DNA of 64,000 nt, from assembly GCA_015059905.1 (NCBI GenBank), contig SUZN01000005.1, positions 62,001-126,000 on the forward strand, given 5' to 3'. Source of the DNA: Rikenellaceae bacterium. Lineage in GTDB: Bacteria; Bacteroidota; Bacteroidia; Bacteroidales; Rikenellaceae. The position numbers and the translations under genes were made by a program. Below the pieces are notes generated by a model. The model was not told the origin of the DNA. It ran no database searches and worked only from the letters and a program-made list of their open reading frames with translations. Position 1 is the stretch's first letter, and the number at the start of each line of letters is the position of its first letter. Below are positions 1 to 7,851 of this stretch, piece after piece.

Positions 1-1
1 C

Positions 2-1741
2 TTTGGTGCTGCCGTCATCGGACGACTGCTGGAGGCAGAGGGGTATCGTGTAGCCATCGTGCCGCAGCCCAACTGGCGTGACGACCTGCGCGACTTCACC
101 AAGCTGGGTGCGCCGAGGCTGTTCTTCGGCGTCTCGGCAGGCGCTATGGACTCTATGGTGAACCACTACACGGCAAACATACGTCTGCGAAGCAACGACG
201 CATATACAGCAGGGGGCAAGGCTGGCTTCCGCCCCGACTACGCCGCAACGGTCTATTGTCAGATACTCAAGCGACTCTACCCCCACGTTCCTGTGGTGGT
301 GGGAGGTATTGAGGCTTCGTTGCGTCGCCTCACCCACTACGACTACTGGAGCGATTGTTTGAAGCCCTCGATGCTTATAGAGAGTGGCGCCGACCTTTTG
401 ATTTATGGTATGGGCGAGCGCGTAGTGCAGCAGGTGGCACGCGCTATGCGTAACGGATACAACGCCAAGCTGTTGCGAAAAATAAATCAGGTGGCATTCG
501 TCGCCGACCGCAGCTATGTCGAGCGACTTGACCCCGCAACAACCAAGATACTGCACTCCTTCGAGGAGTGTCAGCAGAGCAAGCGCGCCTTTGGCGAGAA
601 CTTCGTGGAGGAGGAGCTGTTGAGTAATGTGATGGAGCCAACGACAACGCTTGTCGAGCAGGTGGGCGAGAAATATGTGGTTGTCACACCGCCAAACACT
701 ACCCTTACGACCGAGGAGCTTGACCACTCGTTTGACCTGCCCTATGAGCGTGCGCCTCACCCCCGCTATCGCGGCAAGGGCGACATACCCGCGTGGGAGA
801 TGATTAAGCACTCGATAAACATCCACCGAGGCTGCTTCGGCGGCTGTGCATTCTGCACCATCTCGGCACATCAGGGCAAGTTTATCAACTCGCGTAGCGA
901 GCGCTCCATCCTCGCCGAGGTGGAGAAGGTTACAAAGATGCCCGACTTCAAGGGTTACCTGTCGGATGTGGGAGCACCATCGGCAAATATGTACCTTATG
1001 GGAGGCAAGAACAAGGATGCCTGCCGCAAGTGTCGCCGCCCATCGTGTCTGCACCCCAAGCTATGTCCAAACCTTGATAACAATCACCGCCCACTGCTGG
1101 CTCTGTATGAGAAAATCAGGAGCGTGAAGGGAATCAAGAAGGCATTTATCGGCAGCGGTATACGCTACGACCTGTTCGACGACTCTCCATACCTCGCGAC
1201 GGTGGTGAAGCACCACACTTCGGGACGTCTGAAGGTTGCGCCCGAGCATACCGAGGATCACGTGCTGAACCTTATGCGTAAGCCTTCGTTCTCAATGTTC
1301 GAGCAGCTCAACCGCGACTTTAAGTCAATATGCGAGCGCGAGGGGCTGCGCTATCAGCTCATTCCATACTTTATCTCGTCACACCCTGGCTGCCGCGAGT
1401 GCGATATGAAGGCTCTCTCGGAGCGTGTGCTGGGGCGTCTGCACTTCGATTTGGAGCAGGTGCAGGACCTTACGCCAACGCCTATGACCCTGTCGTCGGT
1501 GATGTTCTACACGGGCGAAAATCCATATACTGGCGAAAAGGTCTTTGTGGCACGCTCGCAGGAGGATAAGCGCCGACAGAAATCATACTTCTTCCGCGAC
1601 AACCGCACCGCCAACGCCCCTCAACGTGGCGGCAACAGAGGCAACAAGGGCGCAGAGAGGAGTACAAAATCGGGAGCAAAGGCAGGGGCAGGAACAAAAT
1701 CGGGAACAAGAAAATTTCAATATAAACCCATAAAAAAATAA
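2..1741 (+). CDS. ygiQ: YgiQ family radical SAM protein (5' end outside window)
   Basis: This is a radical SAM enzyme of the YgiQ (UPF0313) family, whose substrate is not established. The radical SAM cluster motif CFGGCAFC (CxxxCxxC) lies near nt 832-854, preceded by the family text 'INIHRG'. A second Cys-rich stretch (CRKCRRPSCLHPKLC) near nt 1020-1070 is typical of YgiQ. The frame is open to the left edge and reads FGAAVIGRLLEAEGYRVAIV before the GTG at nt 59, matching the family N-terminus. The true start is therefore upstream of the window and GTG 59 is not the start. The C-terminal 50 residues are a Gly/Lys/Thr-rich tail of low complexity. The next gene starts 7 bp downstream, so the two may be cotranscribed. 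Confidence 0.93.
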   Translation, partial: FGAAVIGRLLEAEGYRVAIVPQPNWRDDLRDFTKLGAPRLFFGVSAGAMDSMVNHYTANIRLRSNDAYTAGGKAGFRPDYAATVYCQILKRLYPHVPVVVGGIEASLRRLTHYDYWSDCLKPSMLIESGADLLIYGMGERVVQQVARAMRNGYNAKLLRKINQVAFVADRSYVERLDPATTKILHSFEECQQSKRAFGENFVEEELLSNVMEPTTTLVEQVGEKYVVVTPPNTTLTTEELDHSFDLPYERAPHPRYRGKGDIPAWEMIKHSINIHRGCFGGCAFCTISAHQGKFINSRSERSILAEVEKVTKMPDFKGYLSDVGAPSANMYLMGGKNKDACRKCRRPSCLHPKLCPNLDNNHRPLLALYEKIRSVKGIKKAFIGSGIRYDLFDDSPYLATVVKHHTSGRLKVAPEHTEDHVLNLMRKPSFSMFEQLNRDFKSICEREGLRYQLIPYFISSHPGCRECDMKALSERVLGRLHFDLEQVQDLTPTPMTLSSVMFYTGENPYTGEKVFVARSQEDKRRQKSYFFRDNRTANAPQRGGNRGNKGAERSTKSGAKAGAGTKSGTRKFQYKPIKK

Positions 1742-1748
1742 AAACGCT

Positions 1749-2567
1749 ATGAAGAGATTGATTGTGACTTTAGCCGCATTGTTGTGCGTGGGAGCGTTAG
1801 CAGCAGCCATCACCCCTATCGCGGCACAGACAAAGAAAGAGGTAAAGGTTAAGCCGCTGAATACCAAGAAGTGGCGCAAGTATGATGTGGGAGAAATCCG
1901 CTTCCACGACAAGGCGACCCACACCGAAGGCTCGAAGATTTACAACCGCCTCATACCAAACCCTGCGGAGTATATCTCGGAGTGCGCGCGCGAGGTGCTG
2001 GCGACACTATACTTCTCACCCAAGGACAGCATCACGCCCGTAAAGTCGATTTACTACACGCTTGAGGATAAGGAGGGTGTATCGGCAAAGGGTGGCGGCA
2101 GAGGTCGCATACATATCTTTTACAGCACACGCCATATCGAGAGCTCATATCGTGGCAAGGGCGACGAGAAGGTAATGTTCGAGACACGCGGCGTATTGCT
2201 GCACGAGCTCACCCACGCCTACCAGCTTGAGCCACAGGGCATAGGCTCTTACGGCACAAACCGCACCTTCTGGGCATTTATCGAGGGTATGGCAGATGCT
2301 GTGCGCGTGGCAAATGGAGGTTTCTATGGAGAGAAGGACCGTCCAAAGGGAGGTCACTATATGAACGGTTACCGCCACGCAGGCTACTTCTTCGTGTGGA
2401 TCCGCGACAACTACGACGCCGACTTCCTGCGTAAGTTCAACCAGAGCACGCTGCACGTGGTGCCTTGGTCATTCGATGGAGCCATCAAGTCTATCCTGGG
2501 CGAGCAATACGACATCGAAAGCCTCTGGCACGAGTATCAGGTTGCCGTCGGCGACATTAAGGAGTAA
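1749..2567 (+). CDS. Secreted basic secretory protein family metallopeptidase
   Basis: The 272-residue product starts with a Sec signal peptide (hydrophobic stretch at residues 5-25, likely cleavage after IAAQ), so it is exported. The core matches the plant and bacterial basic secretory protein family (PF04450). The zinc-peptidase motif HELTH sits near residue 152 and is followed by EGMADAVR, the downstream motif expected to complete the metal site, and then by HAGYFFVWI. It is the size of a single-domain family member. Its substrate cannot be told from sequence; a role in degrading extracellular protein is inference. It follows ygiQ by 7 bp and is closed by a hairpin terminator at 2591-2624. 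Confidence 0.8.
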   Translation: MKRLIVTLAALLCVGALAAAITPIAAQTKKEVKVKPLNTKKWRKYDVGEIRFHDKATHTEGSKIYNRLIPNPAEYISECAREVLATLYFSPKDSITPVKSIYYTLEDKEGVSAKGGGRGRIHIFYSTRHIESSYRGKGDEKVMFETRGVLLHELTHAYQLEPQGIGSYGTNRTFWAFIEGMADAVRVANGGFYGEKDRPKGGHYMNGYRHAGYFFVWIRDNYDADFLRKFNQSTLHVVPWSFDGAIKSILGEQYDIESLWHEYQVAVGDIKE

Positions 2568-2590
2568 CCGCCGTCACCAACTCCAACAAT

Positions 2591-2624
2591 AAATGCCATA
2601 CCCCGCAAGGTTATGGCATTTTTG
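2591..2624 (+). terminator. Rho-independent terminator after the BSP-family gene
   Basis: An AAATGCCATA arm pairs with TATGGCATTT around a short GC-rich loop and runs into T residues. It ends the ygiQ-BSP transcript. Confidence 0.8.
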
Positions 2625-2672
2625 TTAGACAATAGATTCAAGCTGCACTCAAACATTTCGCTACATCCCATC

Positions 2673-2710
2673 AAAAAAAGAGGTTGCCAACTTGCTTGTT
2701 GGGCAACCTC
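2673..2710 (-). terminator. Rho-independent terminator of the GNAT / 68-aa operon
   Basis: On the minus strand GAGGTTGCC pairs with GGCAACCTC and is followed directly by seven T residues. It lies 30 bp past the stop of the 68-aa gene, so that gene sits between a real upstream gene and a real terminator. Confidence 0.82.
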
Positions 2711-2735
2711 CGAAATATTGGTTATGAGAAAGTTT

Positions 2736-2806
2736 AATCCTAATCCTCGTCGGTGTCGGTGTAGGCCTTCAGGAGCTTGTCCTGAACATCTGATGGCACC
2801 TGCTCG
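2736..2806 (-). repeat. 71-bp copy of the 3' end of the EF-G paralogue gene
   Basis: This stretch matches nt 5381-5451 at 70 of 71 positions (one A/G difference). It carries the last codons and stop of the EF-G paralogue gene. Here the same codons end a different, 68-residue protein in the same reading frame. Confidence 0.93.
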
Positions 2807-2946
2807 CCAATCTCACTAAGCGCATCCTGATAGAGCCACTCTATAGGAATCTTCATCAAATCAAAGGACTCAACATCGTATTTTTTGCCACGCAATTTGA
2901 TGCGAAGCCTATCTCGTCCCTTTGTGATTTTTTCGCTGTTAGTCAT
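2740..2946 (-). CDS. 68-aa chimeric small protein ending in the EF-G paralogue C-terminus
   Basis: The 68-residue product has a charged N-terminal part (about residues 1-48) that I do not recognise. Its last 21 or so residues are identical to the C-terminal end of the EF-G paralogue at 5385-7547 (motif EQVPSDVQDKLLKAY plus an acidic TDTDED end). The identity is also at DNA level, so this is a recent duplication rather than convergence. No signal peptide or membrane segment is visible. It begins 9 bp after the GNAT gene and has its own terminator, so it is very probably transcribed. In EF-G the C-terminal helix belongs to domain V, which touches the ribosome; whether this protein does so is speculation. 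Confidence 0.6.
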   Translation of the reverse strand: MTNSEKITKGRDRLRIKLRGKKYDVESFDLMKIPIEWLYQDALSEIGEQVPSDVQDKLLKAYTDTDED

Positions 2947-2955
2947 ATGTTATTC

Positions 2956-3537
2956 TTATTTATACTCTACCCTTTTTCTTCGCTGCAAATGCCACATATC
3001 GTGACCGAAGAATCGTTTTCTGCCTACGCGTTCAAAGCCGAGCGATGCGTAAAGTTTCTCAGCATTATAGTTATCGCAGTCAACGATCAAACCTACTTTC
3101 TCACACCCCGCAGCAAATACCTTATCACAGAAGGCCTCAATCAATGTACGCCCCACTCCACATCCTCTAAACTCAGGCAATACACCCACTGAATCAATAT
3201 AATATTCTCCCGCCTCGGTCTCATCAGCAACAATAGGAATATGCCCCATACGCTCACGCAAAACAGCAAAAGTTCCCTCACGCAGTTCGCTCAATCGTGC
3301 ACCATCATAGCCCACAACAGCACCTGCCGTCACTCCATCAACCTCGGCCATAAGTGCATATTGCCAGCTATACTGCGTAGCCTCACGACGGGCAATCTCT
3401 GCCAATACGTCGAGATACTCTGCTCCACAATAATTTTGCAACGCCACCTCGTCACCGATAGCCATTGCAACCGCTTTTGCCACAACCTCAGCATCGTTGC
3501 TCCGGGCTGGGCGTACTACAATTCTCTGATTATACAT
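2956..3537 (-). CDS. GNAT family N-acetyltransferase
   Basis: This 193-residue cytosolic protein shows one GNAT fold. The acetyl-CoA binding signature is VLPEFRGCGVGRTLIEAF near residues 131-148, preceded by the beta-4 strand YYIDSVGV and followed by YASLGFERVG, a typical motif B. The acceptor is unknown, and a small molecule is as likely as a protein. The gene leads a two-gene operon with the 68-aa protein. Candidate -7 boxes TAACTTTG (3549-3542) and TAAATTTG (3559-3552) lie very close to the ATG, so the transcript may be nearly leaderless. Confidence 0.85.
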   Translation of the reverse strand: MYNQRIVVRPARSNDAEVVAKAVAMAIGDEVALQNYCGAEYLDVLAEIARREATQYSWQYALMAEVDGVTAGAVVGYDGARLSELREGTFAVLRERMGHIPIVADETEAGEYYIDSVGVLPEFRGCGVGRTLIEAFCDKVFAAGCEKVGLIVDCDNYNAEKLYASLGFERVGRKRFFGHDMWHLQRRKRVEYK

Positions 3538-3541
3538 ACTG

Positions 3542-3559
3542 CAAAGTTAACCAAATTTA
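3542..3559 (-). promoter_or_regulatory. Candidate -7 boxes immediately upstream of the GNAT start
   Basis: Two overlapping minus-strand matches to the Bacteroidota -7 box TAnnTTTG occur, TAACTTTG and TAAATTTG. No TTTG was found 19-21 bp upstream of either one. The inner box would place the transcript start at or next to the ATG. Confidence 0.4.
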
Positions 3560-3620
3560 CAACACATTACCACTCTCACCCGCTCGAAATAGTTATTTCA
3601 AACAAATACACAACATATCA

Positions 3621-3851
3621 AATTAATATATCAGAGGAAGTGCCAAAAAGTGGGAAAATAATATCCTGGTAAATCCCAGATTAATCTTTTTTGGCCTTTT
3701 CAAAACTGCACTAATTATATGGACGAATTTAAGTAATTATTCGGGAAATGCCAAAATGTTGAGGTTAAATGGTTTAACTGAATATTGGGAAGTCCTATCT
3801 GGTAAGATTTGGAATGTTGAGGATGACTGTATCACTTGTGATATATTAATT
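3621..3851. mobile_element. MITE-like element, copy 1 (231 bp)
   Basis: This 231-bp element begins with AATTAATATATCA and ends with its exact reverse complement TGATATATTAATT; the inverted match then continues imperfectly. It encodes no protein. A second copy of the same length and orientation lies at 5103-5333 with roughly nine differences. The octamer CTTTTTCC abuts its right end (3852-3859). These traits fit a miniature inverted-repeat transposable element. The family was not identified. Confidence 0.75.
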
Positions 3852-3859
3852 CTTTTTCC

Positions 3860-5014
3860 TTATTTCATAATCTTATCTATTTCTTTGTAAAAATCCTCTG
3901 TTTCGCCTGTGAAGACTTTGTGGATGCGTCCCTCGGGCGTGATGATTACTTTGGTAGGGTAGAGACTGACAGCATATTGTGCAGATACCTTGTTGTCATC
4001 TTTAATATTCGTAAATGGCAGAGAGTATTTCTTTACTCCCTCTCGCCATCTATCGTCGCTGTCTATGCAGTTGATGGCAACAATCTCCAGTTTTTCTCTG
4101 TATTTATTGTAATAATCCTTTAATTTTGGAAACCCTTTTATGCACCATCCGCACCACGTTCCCCAAAAGTCAAGTATAACCCATTTACCTTGCAGTGATG
4201 AGAGAGTAAACTCCACGCCAGATAAATCCTTTAATGTAAAATTAGGAGCTATGCTGCCTGCGGTTAATAGTTTTTCGGCATTGGCTTTTATCTTACCCGT
4301 TTCGATTAACTCTATAATTGCCTCTTCAACAGGTCGGAATGTGTGCGAGAATACCGATTTATCCATCTGTTCATAAAGTGCTACGGCATCTTTTGCTCGA
4401 ATGTCAAGCAATAGATAGGCCGCCACTTTATCGTTTATATGCTCGGAGATAAATTCGGTTCTTATATCTTTTATCTTATCTCCAACTGATAACATTTTTT
4501 GTCTTATTTCTTGCGAAGGGATACCTTGCTCAAATACTATTTTATTTATTTGTGTTCCAATATTATCTCGCTCTAAATGTAGGGGACGAAGAATATTATC
4601 TATCTCTGAGATATGCGCGTTGAGTTTTGAGCCCTTTACCGAACTTAATACATAGCCATCGGCTTGAGTGATGTTTACTTTCACTCTATCCTTGTTGTCC
4701 ATCACCAAAGTAACTTTGCCTGCGGGATGAAACCCTACGGTGCCGTGATATTGGTCAATGTGTCGATATTGTAGGTTATTTATCCAAATATATTGAGCTT
4801 GTGATAAATCTATATTGGCTTTTGCTGTGCCGCCTTTGAGAATAATGGTGTCGTGCTTGAATTTTACATTATTCTGTTTTATATAATCTGCGTATGGCAT
4901 TTGTGAGATAACGATGGTATCGTTAGAAAATCCTTCGTAGCTTACCTCAATATTATGTTTTGGTGCACAGCCAATGACCGCAATAATTGTCAATAGGGAG
5001 AGTAGTTGTTTCAT
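3860..5014 (-). CDS. TlpA-like thioredoxin-fold lipoprotein
   Basis: The 384-residue product has a lipoprotein signal (hydrophobic h-region, then IGC with Cys at about residue 16), so it should be anchored in the envelope. The N-terminal half resembles the DUF4369-type domain found before thioredoxin domains in Bacteroidota. The C-terminal 140 residues form an AhpC/TSA-TlpA thioredoxin fold with the redox motif WCGWC in the context DFWGTWCGWCIKGFP. A role in periplasmic disulfide reduction follows from the family. The gene is clearly more AT-rich than its neighbours. It sits exactly between two MITE-like direct repeats, which suggests acquisition by transfer. Its stop codon directly touches the CTTTTTCC octamer at 3852-3859. 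Confidence 0.88.
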   Translation of the reverse strand: MKQLLSLLTIIAVIGCAPKHNIEVSYEGFSNDTIVISQMPYADYIKQNNVKFKHDTIILKGGTAKANIDLSQAQYIWINNLQYRHIDQYHGTVGFHPAGKVTLVMDNKDRVKVNITQADGYVLSSVKGSKLNAHISEIDNILRPLHLERDNIGTQINKIVFEQGIPSQEIRQKMLSVGDKIKDIRTEFISEHINDKVAAYLLLDIRAKDAVALYEQMDKSVFSHTFRPVEEAIIELIETGKIKANAEKLLTAGSIAPNFTLKDLSGVEFTLSSLQGKWVILDFWGTWCGWCIKGFPKLKDYYNKYREKLEIVAINCIDSDDRWREGVKKYSLPFTNIKDDNKVSAQYAVSLYPTKVIITPEGRIHKVFTGETEDFYKEIDKIMK

Positions 5015-5102
5015 ATAATTTATTCATTAGTTACACAAATATAATATTAAGTTTTTTGTTTGGCAAGTGTTGCTAATCTATATTTTATTAGTAGCTTTTT
5101 CC

Positions 5103-5333
5103 AATTAATATATCAGAGGAAGTGCCAAAAAGTGGGAAAATAATATCCTGGTAAATCCCAGATTAATCTTTTTTGGCCTTTTCAAAACTGCACTAATTAT
5201 ATGGACGAATTTAAGTAATTATTCGAGAAATGCCAAAAATGTTGAGGTTAAATGGTTTAACTGAAATAGGGAAGGCCTATCTGGTAAGATTTGGAATGTT
5301 GAGGATGATGGTACCACTTGTGATATATTAATT
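5103..5333. mobile_element. MITE-like element, copy 2 (231 bp)
   Basis: This is the second copy of the element at 3621-3851, in the same orientation and with the same 13-bp terminal inverted repeats AATTAATATATCA / TGATATATTAATT. The octamer CTTTTTCC abuts its left end (5095-5102), mirroring the octamer at the right end of copy 1. It fills most of the gap between the TlpA gene and the EF-G paralogue terminator. Confidence 0.75.
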
Positions 5334-5334
5334 C

Positions 5335-5363
5335 AAAAAAGCCCCACCTTTTGGGCGGGGCTT
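5335..5363 (-). terminator. Rho-independent terminator of the EF-G paralogue gene
   Basis: On the minus strand AAGCCCCGCCC pairs with GGTGGGGCTT around a short A-rich loop and is followed by six T residues. It stands 22 bp past the stop codon and directly borders MITE copy 2. Confidence 0.87.
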
Positions 5364-5380
5364 GAAATATACCAAAGGAA

Positions 5381-5451
5381 AATCCTAATCCTCGTCGGTG
5401 TCGGTGTAGGCCTTCAGGAGCTTGTCCTGAACGTCTGATGGCACCTGCTCG
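5381..5451 (-). repeat. 71-bp 3' end of the EF-G paralogue gene, duplicated at 2736-2806
   Basis: This is the probable source copy of the 71-bp segment found fused to the 68-aa gene, with 70 of 71 bases identical. It lies inside its natural gene. Confidence 0.9.
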
Positions 5452-7547
5452 TATGAAGCGAACTGCATTGTGTAGGTTGCAGCACCTGATGTGAGCGATG
5501 ACAACGATGTAGAGTAGCGGTAGAGCTCTGCCAATGGCACGCGTGCGTTAAGACGGTCGAAGCCCTTGTCTGACTCCATACCCATAATCATCGCGCGACG
5601 GTTCTGCAAGTCGCTCATAACTGAACCCATATACTCGCTTGGTGTCAATACCTCAACATCGTAGATAGGCTCCATAATCTTTGGACCTGCGTTGCGGAAG
5701 GCCTCCTTGAAGGCGTTACGCGCTGCGAGCTTAAACGAAATCTCGTTTGAATCTACTGGGTGCATCTTACCATCGTAGATAATCACGCGGATGTCGCGAG
5801 CGTAAGAGCCTGTCAATGGACCCTCATCCATCTTCTCCATAACACCCTTCAGGATGGCTGGCATAAAGCGTGCGTCGATAGCTCCACCAACGATAGAGTT
5901 GTAATACTGAAGCTTACCACCCCAATCCAAATCGTACTCCTCCTTACCCTTGATATTCACGGTAATCTCCTTGCCTGCAACCTTGTACTTTGTAGGCTCT
6001 GGCATACCCTCGTAGTAAGGCTCGATAACCATATGCACCTCACCGAACTGACCAGCACCACCTGACTGCTTCTTGTGGCGATAGTCGGCCTGTGCTACCT
6101 TGGTGATAGTCTCACGATATGGAATCTTTGGTGCGAAGAACTCAATCTCCATCTTGTTCTCTGTTGAGAGGCGGCTCTTGAGGATATTCAAGTGGTGCTC
6201 ACCCTGACCCTGGATGATGGTCTGCTTCAACTCCTTTGAGTACTCAACCAGAATTGTTGGGTCCTCATATTTAGCGTCATTCAACAACTTGCCGAGTTTC
6301 TCCTCGTCGCCCTGCTCCTTCGCCTTAACGGCTGCGCGGTAACGTGGCTCTGGGAATACGATAGGCTCAACCTTAACGTGTGCGCCAGCAGCTGCCAACG
6401 TATCGTTTGTGCGTGTGCCCTTGAGCTTCACAGCGCAACCGATGTCGCCTGCCGAGAGCTCTGTAACCTTGATACGGTTCTTACCTGCAACGGCAAAAAT
6501 CTGCGAGAGCTTCTCCTTGTTGCCTGTGCGGCTGTTTACAAGCTCCTGACCCTCTGTAATCTTACCACGTACTACGCGGAAGTAGGTAATCTCACCGATG
6601 TGCTGCTCAATCTGGCTCTTGAATACGAACACAACTGTTGGCAGTGTCTCGTCTGCTATGAGCTCCTCACCCTCGATAGATGAGAACTTTGGAGCAGTTG
6701 TAGGAGTAGTAGGACCTGGGGCTACGTTGATGATGAACTCCATCAGACGCTTTGTACCGATGTCGCGCTTTGCCGAGCAGCAGAAGATAGGCATAATCTC
6801 GCGGTTGGCAACGCCGAGCTTCAAACCTGAACGGATGTCGTCCTGTGTCAGAGCGCCCTTCTCGAAGTAGAGCTCCATAAGTGCATCGTCATATACGGCA
6901 GCAGCCTCCGAAAGCTCTTGATTGAGTGCCTGTGCATACTCAAGCTGATCCTCTGGGATGTCGAGCTCCTCGCGAGTACCGTTCTCGTCGGTGAAACGAT
7001 ACATCTTCATCATCAATACGTCGATGAATGATGTGAAACCTGGACCCACCTCAACAGGGTACTGCACGATGACAGGCTTCACGCGTGATGCCGCGCGGAT
7101 ACCCTCAACCATATTGTCGAAGTTAGCCTTCTCGCCATCGAGCTGGTTTACCACACCAATCAAAGGCTTGTTCAGGATGCGAGCGTAGCGTGACTGAATC
7201 TCGTCACCCACCTGCCAACCGTTTTGTGCATTCATCACCAGGATGCCCACGTCACCCACCTTGAATGCAGAGTAGAGGCTACCGCAGAAGTCGTCGGAAC
7301 CTGGACAGTCGATGATATTGAGCTTACGACCCATAAACTCTGTGAAGAGTGTAGTGGCGTAGATTGAACGCTTGTATTCGTGCTCAATGTCGGTGTTGTC
7401 CGAAAGTGTGTTATTTGTCTCGATGCTACCTCTGCGGTCGATGACCTTGCCTTCGTAGGCCATCGCCTCGGCAAGGGTAGTCTTACCCGCACCTGGGGCT
7501 CCAATAAGAACTATGTTCTTAATCTCTTTAGCTGAATAGTTTTTCAT
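5385..7547 (-). CDS. fusA2: EF-G paralogue with altered GTPase site (EF-G2 type)
   Basis: The 720-residue protein has the full EF-G domain order. It differs from the canonical EF-G of this window (39723-41831) at catalytic positions. The P-loop GAPGAGKTT (residues 16-24) is kept. The G3 motif reads DCPGSDDF instead of DTPGHVDF, so the catalytic His is Ser84. The switch-I Thr of RGIT is replaced by Tyr (KRSIY, about 63), and G4 is NQLD instead of NKMD. Known biology: a Bacteroides EF-G paralogue that supports translation without GTP hydrolysis has been described; assigning this protein to that class is inference. The gene is monocistronic with its own terminator. Its C-terminal end is duplicated in the 68-aa gene. 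Confidence 0.9.
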   Translation of the reverse strand: MKNYSAKEIKNIVLIGAPGAGKTTLAEAMAYEGKVIDRRGSIETNNTLSDNTDIEHEYKRSIYATTLFTEFMGRKLNIIDCPGSDDFCGSLYSAFKVGDVGILVMNAQNGWQVGDEIQSRYARILNKPLIGVVNQLDGEKANFDNMVEGIRAASRVKPVIVQYPVEVGPGFTSFIDVLMMKMYRFTDENGTREELDIPEDQLEYAQALNQELSEAAAVYDDALMELYFEKGALTQDDIRSGLKLGVANREIMPIFCCSAKRDIGTKRLMEFIINVAPGPTTPTTAPKFSSIEGEELIADETLPTVVFVFKSQIEQHIGEITYFRVVRGKITEGQELVNSRTGNKEKLSQIFAVAGKNRIKVTELSAGDIGCAVKLKGTRTNDTLAAAGAHVKVEPIVFPEPRYRAAVKAKEQGDEEKLGKLLNDAKYEDPTILVEYSKELKQTIIQGQGEHHLNILKSRLSTENKMEIEFFAPKIPYRETITKVAQADYRHKKQSGGAGQFGEVHMVIEPYYEGMPEPTKYKVAGKEITVNIKGKEEYDLDWGGKLQYYNSIVGGAIDARFMPAILKGVMEKMDEGPLTGSYARDIRVIIYDGKMHPVDSNEISFKLAARNAFKEAFRNAGPKIMEPIYDVEVLTPSEYMGSVMSDLQNRRAMIMGMESDKGFDRLNARVPLAELYRYSTSLSSLTSGAATYTMQFASYEQVPSDVQDKLLKAYTDTDED

Positions 7548-7638
7548 ATTCTTTGAAGTTTTATTTAGGTTTTACTTTAATAGTTCTGTTTGTCAGGTTG
7601 GTTTTGCCTCCTCGTTTTAGAGGTGGGCGTTCAAATCA

Positions 7639-7668
7639 TAAAGTTACGAAGATTTTTTTAATCTCCAA
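7639..7668 (-). promoter_or_regulatory. fusA2: Candidate promoter of the EF-G paralogue gene
   Basis: On the minus strand TTG (7668-7666) is followed after 19 bp by TAACTTTA (7646-7639). This differs from TAnnTTTG at one base. It would give a leader of about 85 nt. Confidence 0.4.
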
Positions 7669-7784
7669 CAAAAATCGGCAAAAAATCAATAATTATCCCT
7701 AATAAATTAAATTTTTATCTTTCCGCAGGGTTGGTTTTGAGCAGATTTTGGTGTGCTTTTTTGGTACGAAATAATGCTGAAAAG

Positions 7785-7816
7785 TTTGTTTTTCTCGGCA
7801 CAGAGAGTTAATTTTG
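7785..7816 (+). promoter_or_regulatory. Bacteroidota-type promoter of the 7852 lipoprotein gene
   Basis: TTTG (7785-7788), a 20-bp spacer and TAATTTTG (7809-7816) match the -33/-7 consensus exactly. The predicted start near 7823 lies after the upstream ATG and TTG codons in the same frame, so it supports the ATG at 7852. Confidence 0.75.
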
Positions 7817-7851
7817 TAATGAAATCAACAATATTTTATCATTTGATAGTT

